From NCBI GenBank assembly GCA_001430745.1, contig KQ482018.1:1342322-1354467 (forward strand): a stretch of 12,146 bases of DNA. The letters are read 5' to 3'. The stretch comes from Auxenochlorella pyrenoidosa (Eukaryota; Chlorophyta; Trebouxiophyceae; Chlorellales; Chlorellaceae). Under the pieces are notes generated by a model. It was not told the DNA's origin. It ran no database searches and saw only the letters and a list, made by a program, of their open reading frames with translations. The translations under genes were made by a program, and so were the position numbers. Numbering within the stretch: the stretch's first letter is position 1; each line of letters starts with the position of its first letter. This document shows, in pieces, positions 1 through 9,362 of this stretch.

Positions 1-618
1 CCAAATAGAGGGGCAGGCCTTGTGTTTCGGCGGGGGGTTGGCGCTGGCCCTGTCCGGCGGGCGCCACAGGGGTGGGAGTGGGGCCGGCAATGAAAGAATG
101 CTACGCTGCTGTGGCAGGGGGGAGCAGCAGGTGCTGTTCAGTTTTTTTGGGGGGATTGGGACGGGAGGGAAATCAGAAAAGCGGTCGTTCCTCGGGGAGA
201 GAGTGCTGTGGAGGGCGATGGCGGGGGTCTGAGGGATGGCAGGGGGCAGGCCCTGTGGTCAGGAGCAGGCTGGCAAGTGGGCATAAAATGAATGGAACCA
301 AATGTCGTTCGATGCGAGGTGCGAAGGGATACCAAGGCAGGGAGCACCGGGGAGGGCGGGGTGGTCTCTGGTGTGCCAGGGGCTGGCCAACGAGTGCTTG
401 GCAGAGGCGGCGATGGCAGGCTTGGCCATTTGGGAGGGCAGGTTGCGAGACGCCACAATCGCTGGCATAATTGCAGGGTTGCGGCTGGCCGAGCCTGCCC
501 AAATTGCAGGCACATGCCAGGCCGCGGCTGCCTCAATGATGAGGGCAACTCGTCGCGGCACGTGCCGCCGTGCTGCCGCAGCTGCTGAGTCTGGCAGGCT
601 TGCTCAGCCTCGCAGTCC
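1..618. other. Region with no gene called; includes the 3' flank of the CCT gene
   Basis: I see no convincing coding exon here. Long open frames exist on both strands, but they are low-complexity (Arg, Gly and Pro-rich by composition), none shows a domain, and they overlap one another, as expected by chance in GC-rich DNA. The part nearest 618 should hold the 3' UTR of the minus-strand CCT gene that ends at 619. I found no TGTAA poly(A) signal on the minus strand here, so the transcript end is not placed. Confidence 0.5.
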
Positions 619-1908
619 TCAGGCAGCTGCAGGCACAGCGCGGTCGACGGAGGCCTGCGCGGCGATGAGCTCCTCGTACTCAGCGCGCGTCACAAACCTG
701 CCCTTGATGCGTGGCCGCTTGTCGGCAGACGACTTGCGAGCCGGGAAGGCGACCCGGCGCTCGCCGCTCTTGCGCTGGGCGGCGCGGCGAGCAGCGTCAC
801 GCGCTCGCTGCGCAGCTGCCGCGGCCTCCTTTGCGCGACGCGCCTCCTCGGCATCGGCAGCTGCCGCTGCGCTGGGCGCGGCAGGGCTGCGCAGTGGCGC
901 AGGTGCGCTGGGCTGCGCTGCTGCACTGAGCGAGGCCTCCAGGTCAGCGGTCGAGGGGATGGCCGCGGCAGCAGCCGCCAGTGCGGGGCCGCACATCTGG
1001 AAGGGGTGCACGCCACCCATGCCGTGCCATGCCACCTGCACGCTGCTCAGGTCCAGCTGCAGCCGCAGGCCAGTGGGGCCCAGCGGCAGCGGGGCGGGCG
1101 CCTGCGCCTGCACAGGGCAGCACACGAGGGCAATTTAGGTGGGTGCAAGGCCGCTGCAGGCTGCAGCGCGCAAAATGGTGCTTTCTGGGGCGCAACCCAA
1201 AGCAGGCTGCCAGGGCAGGCCTTGGGCACGGCACAGAGCCGGCACAGAGCCGCTGCAAGCCGGAGAGCGACCGCAGCCGCAAGAGGCGGCGGCGCAGCGC
1301 ACCTCCTGGCGCTGGTGCAGGTCCCCGAGCGGCAGGTGCAGGGTCAGATCAGGCAAGTCGTCGAGCCTGCAAAAGGGGCGGGAGGAGGGAGGTGGAAGAT
1401 GAGAGTGTGGCTGAGCGAGTCTCTCGACACGGTCGACGGCGAGCTGATACGAAAATAGTGGCGCGCTTGGATCGCTTGAGAACTGCTCCTGGAGCCTACC
1501 TGGAGCTGGCCTCCGAGCTTGGCGAGGAGAAGGAGCTGGTGGCCTGCAGGCCGGAAGGCGGGGCAGGGTTCCGGGCTCAGCGGCTGCTCTGCGAGGCTCC
1601 AGGCAGCACCTGGGCCGCTCGTGAGCGCGAGAGACCCGCCAAGCAGCGCAGTTCCCACCTCGGCGCTGCCCTCAAAGCTGAGCTCGGGCAGGAAGAGGTC
1701 CGTGACGTCGAGGCTGCTTGAGGTCGACAGGTCACCGTTCTGGGGGACCGTCAGGAAGTCTGCAGGCAGCGATGCAAGGCACAGGGGGAGTTGGCGCGGG
1801 CCGGCGTGCCGGCGAGCTTGCGGCGTCCCCCGGCTCGCCCAGAAGCTTACCGTCCTCAAATGTGAGCACGCTGGGGAGGTCCCAGGCGCCAAACTGGCAC
1901 TCGGACAT
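619..1908 (-). CDS. CCT-motif protein (CONSTANS/TOC1-type motif), complete, 5 exons
   Basis: Exons in transcription order are 1908-1851, 1759-1659, 1543-1500, 1366-1303 and 1107-619. All introns are GT-AG and phases agree, giving 251 residues. The N-terminus begins MSECQFGAWDLPSVLTFED and is acidic and Ser-rich (residues 1-90). A long Ala-rich helix with EEARRAKE and QRARDAARRA patterns follows (about 140-200). A CCT motif covers about residues 192-230, with the hallmark ARKSSADKRPRIKGRF. CCT proteins are nuclear regulators of light, flowering-time and clock output, acting on DNA with NF-Y-type partners. There is no B-box zinc finger and no response-regulator domain, so this resembles the CCT-only (CMF) type. 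The C-terminal half of the motif fits well; the N-terminal half lacks the usual RYxxKRKxRxF pattern. The start is the ATG in context AATCATGTCC. The frame stays open upstream, so an earlier start is possible. The gene is divergent from eIF3m. The family call is firm; the target pathway is unknown. Confidence 0.85.
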
Positions 1909-2915
1909 GATTGCGCCTCTCCGTCGACGTCCAGCGTCCAACCCGAGCCAGGCTGACCAAGACAAGACACACACACCTTGGTGACACACACAAACAAGGA
2001 AACAGAGGAAGGGACATGTTCCGGGCCCACAACAGAAAGCCCTGCTGGCAGCTCGCTGTGCTGCTCGTGCTGAGAGCCGACTTACTTGGGTCGCAAAGCC
2101 TGTCCGGCCTCTGTACTTGCCCATATTGTAAGCCCCGGGAGATCAGTCGCGGAGCACAGCAGCCGCACTTGCGACGGTCCCCACTACAGCAGCAGTGGCG
2201 ACGCCCGTCGGGGGCGGAGGCAGCCACAGAACTTGGGCAATGCAGGTGCTCATCTGTAGCAGTGCTTCTTCTCAACGGTCGTGTTTCGATCGAAAGAGGC
2301 CCCCAGACGCAAGAATCTTTTTCTAAGACAGGCAAGGCTGGTCAGTAAGGACTGGTGGGCGCTTATGAACAAGTTCCGCCCCTGGTAGATGGCCGCAGCC
2401 GCTTGCTTCACCAGCATGGCATGGGCATGCACAATGCCAACGCAAAGGAGTCACAGGCTCTTGCTATCCAACAGCCCACAACAGCAGTGTTCTGCATGCA
2501 GGCTGTTGACATCACGCTCCAGGATGCAACTCTGGACGCATTGCCAGAGCAGGATGGCAAGGTCGAACAAATCACCGCTAAAGCGTGTGCACCCATGGTG
2601 GCCTAGAAGTATGGTCATCCTGGTTGATGTCAACCCAACATGCCAGGGCACGCATGCAAGCGGCGCATGCTGAGATGCATCGCGGCAGAGTCTTGCCGCT
2701 CCAGGTCGCTCAGCTGCCGCAGGATGCGTGAGGCTGTCTGCTACCTGCTTCGCTCATGCTGGAAGGCACAGCCAGCCCTGGCGTCATCTGATTGAGCGTC
2801 ATCTAGCCGCCTGCATTGCAGGACCGAACCAAGCGCACCATTTGGAAGGCCGACCCGGGCCCCTCTTTTGGCCGAGGCCACGGCTTCCCGATTCTCTTGT
2901 ACAAGCTGGGGTGAG
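1909..2915. promoter_or_regulatory. Divergent intergenic region between the CCT gene and eIF3m
   Basis: About 1 kb separates the two start codons and should hold both promoters and 5' UTRs. No clear TATA box was seen. A likely leader intron of the CCT gene lies at 2085-1953 on the minus strand. On the plus strand, a short frame reading AVDITLQDATLDALPEQDGK and ending in a stop at 2604-2606 looks mildly protein-like, but it has no supported upstream exon. An acceptor-like CTGCATTGCAG ends at 2821 and may be the 3' end of an intron in the eIF3m leader. Confidence 0.45.
1953..2085 (-). other. Possible 5' leader intron of the CCT gene
   Basis: On the minus strand a perfect plant-type donor GTAAGT begins at 2085, and a pyrimidine-rich acceptor CTTGTCTTGGTCAG ends at 1953. 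The 133-base interval contains GT-rich runs. It lies upstream of the chosen CCT start at 1908. Splicing it would join a short leading exon, which itself contains an ATG at 2124, to the exon carrying the main start. The evidence is splice consensus only. Confidence 0.4.
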
Positions 2916-5349
2916 ATGGTGGCCCACGCTCAGGTCATCGAGACCTCCGAGGAGGAGGCCTACATCGCTGTGGCCAAGTTCATCGCCGAGCTGCTGGTGA
3001 GGGCTGGGGCGCGGCGGGGCCGCCCTGCTGCTGACCCGTGCCGGCCGCTGCCCACCTGATCGCGGCGGCAAAGCATGCGATGCGTCTCTGCCACCCCCGC
3101 AGGGCCAGGCAGCCTTTGGCGAGGAATGCGAGCAGCTGTATGCGGCGGAGCAGTATGAGAAGCTGCTGGACAAGTTTATGGGAGCGCTGGACGCAGTTCT
3201 GGCCTCGAGCAGCGGCGATGCAGGTCCGGTGGCGGCAGTGACGGGAGCGGCAGCGCCTTGCCCAACTCTTGCTGCTTCCCCTGTGCCGCCCTCTGAGGGT
3301 GCCGATGGGCACCAGATCGGGTAGTGCTGCTGCTCTGCCCGCCTGCCGGCGGCTGCAGCTGCCAACCACCCTGCCCGTGAGCAGCCAGCCACCCTGCCTG
3401 GGAGCAGCCGGCCACGCACCTCGCTTCCGCCGGCCACCCCGCCTGCAGACCTGGAGTGCTGCCTCAACATGACGTGCCACCTGGTGCCACGGATACCGCT
3501 GCCTGCGGCGGCGGGCGCAGCGTCTCGCCTGGCGGCCGCACTGGCGAGCTCCACGGAGGCGCGCCCGGACAAGCGCCTGCTGGCGCTGGTCACGCTGTAC
3601 AACGCGGCGTACGACCCACCCAGCAAAGCAGCCGTGCTGCTGGAGGCGCTGCGCTATGCGCGCGCCGCCAACCTGGCCGACATCATGCTGCCCGTCATCC
3701 GCGCGCACGCCGATGGCTGGGCGCGCGAGCTGGGCCTGGACGCCGCCGGCGAGCGCGCGCTCTACACGGCATGCGCCGACACGCTGGCGGGCGTGAGCCG
3801 CAAGCCACGCACCGCGGCGCGGGAGGCCTACCGCCTGCTCTGCAAGTGCCTGGCCACGTACGAGGTGAGGTGGCAGCGTCGGGGCTGCTTGCCCTCCGAC
3901 TGGCGCTGAGCTGGGCAGAGCGCGGGGGGTGAGCAGGGGTGGGGTTTCGGCAGCCGAACGGATACAACGTAGGCCTGTGCATGCAGAGAGGCAGCTGTGT
4001 GCTGTCTGGCCTGATGTACCTGGCTGGGCGCAGGCAAGCAGCAGCACAGCCAGTCGAGAGAGCAGTCGATGCCCCTGCCTGTGGCCACAGGCTTCGACGC
4101 TGCTGGCAGCGCCCTCGCGCGGTCCTCTCGGCTTACCCCCCTCGCCCTGCTTGCCAAACCTGCCTGCTCGGCCGCGCTCTCATTCCTGCAGGACGCCCCC
4201 GCCGCCGACCTGCCCGGCGCGGTGCCCGCGGCGGCCCAGGTGGTTGCCGAGTTCATCCGCAGCCCCGACTCCTTCCAGTTTGACCTGGCCTCCAACCCGG
4301 CAGTGGCGCAGCTGGCGAGCTCGCCGCAGCACGGCGCGCTGCACAGGCTGCTCACCATCTTCCTGACCGGCACCATCCAGGTGGGGCTGGGGCAGCCCTG
4401 GCGCTGCTGGCTAGGCGAGAGGCTCGTCGGAGGCAGGAGCAGGGAGGTGGCAGGGCGAGAGCGGGGGTTCAAGTGCAGTGCAGCTTGCTGCTGGCCCAGC
4501 AGGTCCGCAGGCGTCGATTGCTGGTGGCGCCGCTTGCAAAAGCAAACGTGCAAGGAGACAGCTCACTCCGGCCCTGCACGTGCGGATCGAGGAGAGCCAG
4601 GCCTGCGTGTTGGTGGCCCGACCTGCAAGGGTCTGCCCTGCAGAGGTGCCCCACCGAGCTGCCTGCTGGCACACCCTGGCTCCCCCTCCCCCTCCTCGCG
4701 CTGTGCTGCTGCCCCGGCGCGCAGGACTACCAGGCATTTGCCGGCAGCGCGGAGGGCGCCGCAGCCCTGGCTGCTGCCGGCATCAGCGCGGACGACGCGC
4801 TGGCCAAGATGCGCATCCTCGCCTTCATGGGCCTGGCGCATGGCACGACGGAGATCACTTTTGACCAGATCCAGGTGGGGGCTGGCCAGCACAACGCTGA
4901 CGCGCCCGCCTGCTGGGTCAACCCTGCGCCCACGCCTGCGCGCCTGCTTGCCTGTCCTGTTCTGGGCAGGTGCAGGCAGCTGTTGTGCTGTGGTTGCGCT
5001 CCAGCCTGTAGCGTGACAACGTGCATGCCGGCCTGGTGCTGCCCCCCCGTGCGAGCAGGCGGCGCTGGGCCTGGGCGCGGGCGAGGTGGAGGCCGCGGTG
5101 GTGCAGGCCATTGGCAAGCGCATCGCCGAGGCGCGCATCGACCAGCTACGCGGAACGGTCGCCGTGTCCAAGTGCGCGCCCCGCACCTTTGGGGCGCAGC
5201 ACTGGCGCGAGCTGCAGGCCACGCTGGCGGGCTGGAAGGAGGCAGCCATGATGGCGCAGCAGGCGTTGTCAGAGCAGGCCAGCACCGCGCCGCGTGCCGG
5301 CGCCGGCTCTGTGCCCAACGGCCCTGCGTCCGCACCAGTGCGGGCGTGA
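2916..5349 (+). CDS. EIF3M: Eukaryotic translation initiation factor 3 subunit M (eIF3m), complete, 6 exons
   Basis: Exons are 2916-2996, 3103-3223, 3449-3864, 4192-4380, 4725-4874 and 5059-5349. Phases are continuous and give 415 residues. eIF3m is a PCI-domain subunit of eIF3, which recruits the 40S ribosomal subunit in the cytoplasm. The N-terminus has TSEEEAYIAVAKFIAELL, close to the plant start TSEEDPLLAVVRFTAEL. Exon 3 opens with DLECCLNM (compare plant DLECTYTI) and carries the helical-repeat region. The PCI domain runs from about residue 225 to 380, with HRLLTIFLTGTIQDYQAF, the family hallmark DALAKMRILAFMGLA and the winged-helix segment EVEAAVVQAIGKRIAEARID. The C-terminal signature RTFGAQHWRELQATLAGWK matches the R.FG..QW..L...L..W pattern of the family. 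Length is typical. Intron 2 uses a weak donor (CAG then GTCCGG), chosen for phase and homology. The start at 2916 sits just before conserved sequence; the frame is open further upstream, so a short N-terminal extension cannot be excluded. Confidence 0.93.
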
Positions 5350-5517
5350 GCCTGCATCTCAGCCTCAGCCTGACGAAACTGGTGGTTGTGGCTTCCGCAC
5401 AGCCTGTCCCTTTCTGCCCCTTGCTCTACTCTGTACGCATTCCTTCGCTCCTCCCCTCCCTGCTGCCCTCTCTTGCTGCCTGTTTGTGCCCTCTGAGACC
5501 TCCAAACGATGCCCCCA

Positions 5518-5551
5518 CCTGCAACCCTTGGTCCTGCAACCCTTGGTCCTG
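5518..5551. repeat. 15-base tandem duplication in the eIF3m 3' UTR
   Basis: CCTGCAACCCTTGGT occurs twice in perfect tandem (5518-5532 and 5533-5547), followed by the first four bases of a third copy. It lies in the presumed 3' UTR, 58 bases before the TGTAA signal. Confidence 0.9.
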
Positions 5552-5604
5552 ACTCCCCAAGATCACATTTCGCAACAGCGCTGGCTTCTGTTCCGCCCAA
5601 ACAA

Positions 5605-5609
5605 TGTAA
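5605..5609 (+). terminator. Poly(A) signal TGTAA for eIF3m
   Basis: TGTAA in the context ACAATGTAATTGC lies 256 bases after the eIF3m stop. TGTAA is the usual nuclear poly(A) signal of green algae, with cleavage expected about 10-20 bases downstream. It would give eIF3m a 3' UTR of about 275 bases. Confidence 0.7.
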
Positions 5610-5857
5610 TTGCTGGCACTTAGCTGAGCGGGAGCAAGCGGCGGGAGTGCAACGTGAGAGTTGAAGGCATCAGCAGTGGCGCAGGGAACGGAGTCGTGGT
5701 TTCCAGAGTGCATCGGTGGGTGCAGGGCTGTGATGCCAGCGGGCGAGGCAGCATCAGCTAGGAGAGTAGCAGAACGTTCTGGGCATGCTGCGTCAGTAGA
5801 CGGGGCGTGCATGCCCTGGCAGCGGGGCCTGGCCCAGCCCCGCCTGGCCAGGCTGCT

Positions 5858-7663
5858 TCACTTGACGATGGGGTTGCCCTGCGCATCCAGAGGCCACGGG
5901 TTGCCATCCACATCCATGGGCTGGTCCAGCTTGCGCAGCTGGGGGGTGGACCAGTCGTAATCCTTGACCAGGGCGTACTCCACGGGGCGCCCAAAGTTCT
6001 TCTGCGGGAGGGGAGGGCGAGGGTGCGCGAGCAGCCGTGGACGGGGCGCTGACCCAGCAGGGCATGGGAAGGCACTGCAGCCTTCCAACTGGCCATGACC
6101 GTTTGCAGCAGGATTCCACTGAAGAATGCAACACTGAGGAACACTGCAGCCAGGCTGTATGCACCGCCTTCCTGCCTGCTCGCTTCCCCTGAAAGCAGCT
6201 GGCGGCGCCAGCCCCTCGCCTCCAGCCAGTGTCGCCGCCCATCCTCAGACCCCACCTTGAAGGCCTCTGTGAACTGGCGTTGAGCCTCCTTGAACTCTGG
6301 CGTGGAGAAGGACAGGCGAGGGTCCTCATTCTTACGCATCTCCTCGAGCTGCGTCGGTGAGGTGCCGTGGAGGGGCTGGTAAGAGCACCCCATTCGTTGG
6401 GCTAGGCACGACCAAAAGGGGCTGTTGCAGGCACTGTCCGTCCCCCTGCCTCCTGCATAGAGAGGCACAGCTGGAACCCAGGCGGAGGGGCTAGCACGAA
6501 CAAACAGTCACGGGAGCACCTCAGCCCGCCTCCCGATAACCCCGGCCCAGCGGTGAAGGCGCCACCGCTCACCTTCTTGATGTGCTGCCGCATCTCGTCC
6601 AGCAGCGCTTGTGCATTGCGGTCATTGGGATCCACCCGCTTCTCAAAATCTTTCTGCAGAATGCAAGGGAAGTGTCGGGGGGAGGTGTTAACATTACCGA
6701 CCAGGAGACGGTTCAGGGGCGGTAGGGGAGCGGCAGGCAGGAATAGGCAGCACGGCCGTCTGGGCAGTGGCGCGGTGCTTCTGTGATCCTTCGTGCCACC
6801 CACCAGCTTGGCAGAGTCCTGCTCTGTGAACTTGTTGCCGATGTAAGGTGCCATCCTGCCGCTCTTGTCCGCCCCACTTCTGGTGCTTGGTGCGGTGCCC
6901 TTGAATCCTGGAATGAGAGTTTTGAGCACGATTGAGCTATACAGAAGGCAGAGGGAACCCGGGGGGCGAGCGCCGACACGCGGTCAGACCTCCCTTTCCA
7001 GCACAGCGTTGACGAGGGCATTTGGGCATTCCTTTCTCATTCCATCGCAGCCTAGGGGCAGTGAAGCATCACAGTAGGCTGTCGCAGCTGCACCAGGCCT
7101 CGCCAGGGGCCCTGCCGGTGGCGCGGCCTTACCCCGCGGCCTGTGCACTGCATCCCGCCTTTTGACCTGCTAGAACGCGATCAAGCCCTGCACCAGTATT
7201 TGGGGCGGCATCGCTCAGGCTGACGAGGTGCGGGGCAGAGCCAAACGAGTTCTGTTCTTCGTGAGCCGGCTCCATATCCACCTTGACGGATATGATGGAA
7301 CTACTATCGAGATGCACTTATGTTTGAATGTCCCCTGGAGCTGCGAGCCATTCCACAGAGGTGCCTGGACAATCATTGACCGTTCCGCACGGCCCGCCGC
7401 ACCCAACCCATTCTCTTCCCAGGCTTAATTCTGCTTCTTTGCAGATCAGAGAGCTGCACGGGGGCGTCCGGCAGTTCCCTGAGAGCTGGCAGGAGAGGAG
7501 GCCGGCGGCCGCGCTGCAACACACGTTGCAGCAGGACGGCAAAACCAAAACGGCGATAGCAACACGTTTCACGTTGCAGGTGCCTGCCCGTCCTGTCTGC
7601 GCTCACCTGGTCGTACAAGGCAGTGCGCCTGCAGCCTTGAGCGCTGCAGCAGCGCATAATCAT
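5858..7663 (-). CDS. Uncharacterised soluble protein of about 170 residues, 6-exon model
   Basis: Exons in transcription order are 7663-7607, 7166-7133, 6907-6804, 6653-6573, 6348-6256 and 6001-5858. Phases agree throughout. The last four exons are strong, with donors GTGGGT, GTGAGC and GTGGGG, CAG acceptors and plainly protein-like sequence. The two 5' exons are weaker; exon 2 is only 34 bases and the first intron is 440 bases. I do not recognise the family. The protein is hydrophilic with no membrane segment. A basic N-terminal part (VKRRDAVHRPRG, then GRMAPYIGNKF) leads into a charged helical stretch (KDFEKRVDPNDRNAQALLDE, MRQHIKKLEEMRKNEDPR, EFKEAQRQFTEAF). The C-terminus is KNFGRPVEYALVKDYDW, then a Pro/Asp-rich tail with LDQPMDVDGNPWPLD. 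The N-terminus (MIMRCCSAQGCRRT) has Cys and Arg and few acids, so an organelle transit peptide is possible but unproven. Its start codon overlaps that of the plus-strand gene at 7662. Confidence 0.72.
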
Positions 7664-9180
7664 GGACCTGCCTGAGGTTGCGCCCGTGCCTGAGCGCAAA
7701 CGCAGCGGTGAGCGCCGTGGTGTGGGCGCGTACTATGTAGCAGCGTTTCTAGTTGGAGCAAACACGGGGCAGCTACCCAACAGGTGTAAGGTGCAGGATG
7801 GACAATCCTGCAGCATCAATCCTGGCAGCACGATTGATCCTCATCTCTCATATAGTGCCATCTCCTCCCGCCACTTGTTTGCAGGCAGCTCGGGGCGCCG
7901 CCGCCCGCGAAGCGGTAATGGCGAGGCTGCAGCAAAGAAGCCGCGTCGGGGCGGTCTGGCTGCAGCAATTCAGGTACCAACATGAGAATGAGTGCTTTGG
8001 CACGCTGCTTGAGGGGTCCTTCCTGGATGTTGATAGACCATCACTGGATGTTGATAGACCATCAAGGTTGGAGCATTTTCTTCAGCCAGCCCTCGCCCTC
8101 GAATCACCAACCTCGCGTCAAAGCTGCCCTGTGTTCTGCAGAAATACATCACAGTGCGGCCAACAGATCCCTTGATCCAAGAGATGCTGCCCAAGGTGGA
8201 GGCGCCGGCACAGCAAGACACGCGCCCTGCTGCTGCCGACACAGCCGCTGCTGCTGGGCAGGGCAGCGCAGCAGCGGGTGCTGCAGAGGCCACGCCTCAG
8301 CATGCACAGCAGCAGCACAAGGCGCCGACGCTGCCGCTGGCAACGCCTCAGAAGGAGGAGCCGCCCGTGCTCCCGCTCGTGGGTCAGCTTGGCACCGCAG
8401 GCGCATGTGTGGGACCCGCAGGCGCTCTTGCGGTCAAGGAGGCAGCTGAGCGGAGTGTTGCCCCGCCGGCAGACAAGGTCCCAGCAGGGGCAGCGCGTGG
8501 GCAGCCAGCGAGGGCGGGCAGAGCCGGCTTGGCCCAGCAGCGGCGGCCCACCGTTGCAGCAGCAGTCAGAAGGCCCTCAGCAGCGCTGGCAGCCCCGTCA
8601 TTGGTGGGTTTGTCGGCAGGCATGGCAGGAGCGGGGCCAGGCAGCAAGGTGAGAGTGCGGGGGTGGCCTGCATGCACCGAGCGCAAACACCCAGGGGACA
8701 GACCACAGCGCATGCTGAAAATCTGGGTGGCTGACTGGCTGAAGTTAGCAGCCAGAACGCATCGCATACTCCCATCTGTCGCCTTGCGCAGGCTTGCAAA
8801 CCAGCGCGGCAGCAGGATGACTTGCACTCCATGGTGGCCTCCCCTCCGCCGGCCCCGCCCCCGCCAACCAGCAGCACAGGCGGTGGCCTTGCACGCCGTT
8901 CAAGCGAGCTCAGCACCAGGATCAAGGTCAGCCTGCAGCAACCTGGCCGCCCCGAAGCAGATACCGATTCGCTTGCTACCTCTGGCGGCTGGCTGGGCAG
9001 GCAGGCCCCGCGCGCACGGCAGCGCCAGAGCCGGCCTGCAGCGGAAACCTTTGTGCTGCAGGCAAGCAGCCCACCTGATCGCGGTTGCTATGAGCCCAGA
9101 CCAGAGGAAGCAGGGGGGGCTGTGCAGCTGATTGCCAAGCTGTTTGACTCTACTGTGTTTGGAGGGAGACTTCCTGCACA

Positions 9181-9213
<33 letters not shown>

Positions 9214-9323
9214 AGTGCTACCAGTGCCCATCGCAGTCCTGCCCCCCGCGCTGCCGCCACTGTCCTTGCGGCTCCTGCCGCTGCAGCGCACGCTGTGCCC
9301 CCCGCAGCTAGCCCTTCCGACCC

Positions 9324-9362
<39 letters not shown>

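Larger units (their letters stand above)
5350..5857. other. Convergent intergenic region: 3' UTRs of eIF3m and the 170-residue gene
   Basis: The plus-strand half is pyrimidine-rich (CTCC and CCTC runs at about 5400-5490), as expected of an algal 3' UTR, and ends in a TGTAA signal at 5605. It also has a short tandem repeat at 5518-5551. The rest should carry the 3' UTR of the minus-strand gene ending at 5858, for which I saw no minus-strand TGTAA. No coding exon is apparent. Confidence 0.6.

Noticed and set aside
138..548. Long minus-strand open frames downstream of the CCT gene
   Set aside because: They are Pro/Ser/Arg-rich by composition, overlap open frames on both strands, and show no domain, splice logic or ordered segment.
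1967..1996. CA-rich run as a microsatellite or mobile-element end
   Set aside because: It is short and imperfect, and is better explained as the GT-rich body of a possible leader intron. No terminal repeats or target duplications were seen.
2355..2606. Plus-strand open frame with a mildly protein-like end (AVDITLQDATLDALPEQDGK)
   Set aside because: It begins at a GTG, not an ATG. The ATG-started part is about 60 residues, no phase-matched upstream exon was found, and the opposite strand looks equally open.
2799..4047. Very long minus-strand open frames across the eIF3m locus
   Set aside because: They are antisense shadows of GC-rich coding sequence. The plus strand shows unmistakable eIF3m motifs with consistent exons.
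4455..4485. GGGTTCAAG-like stretch suggesting a tRNA T-loop
   Set aside because: No acceptor stem, D-arm or anticodon arm pairs around it, and it lies inside an eIF3m intron.
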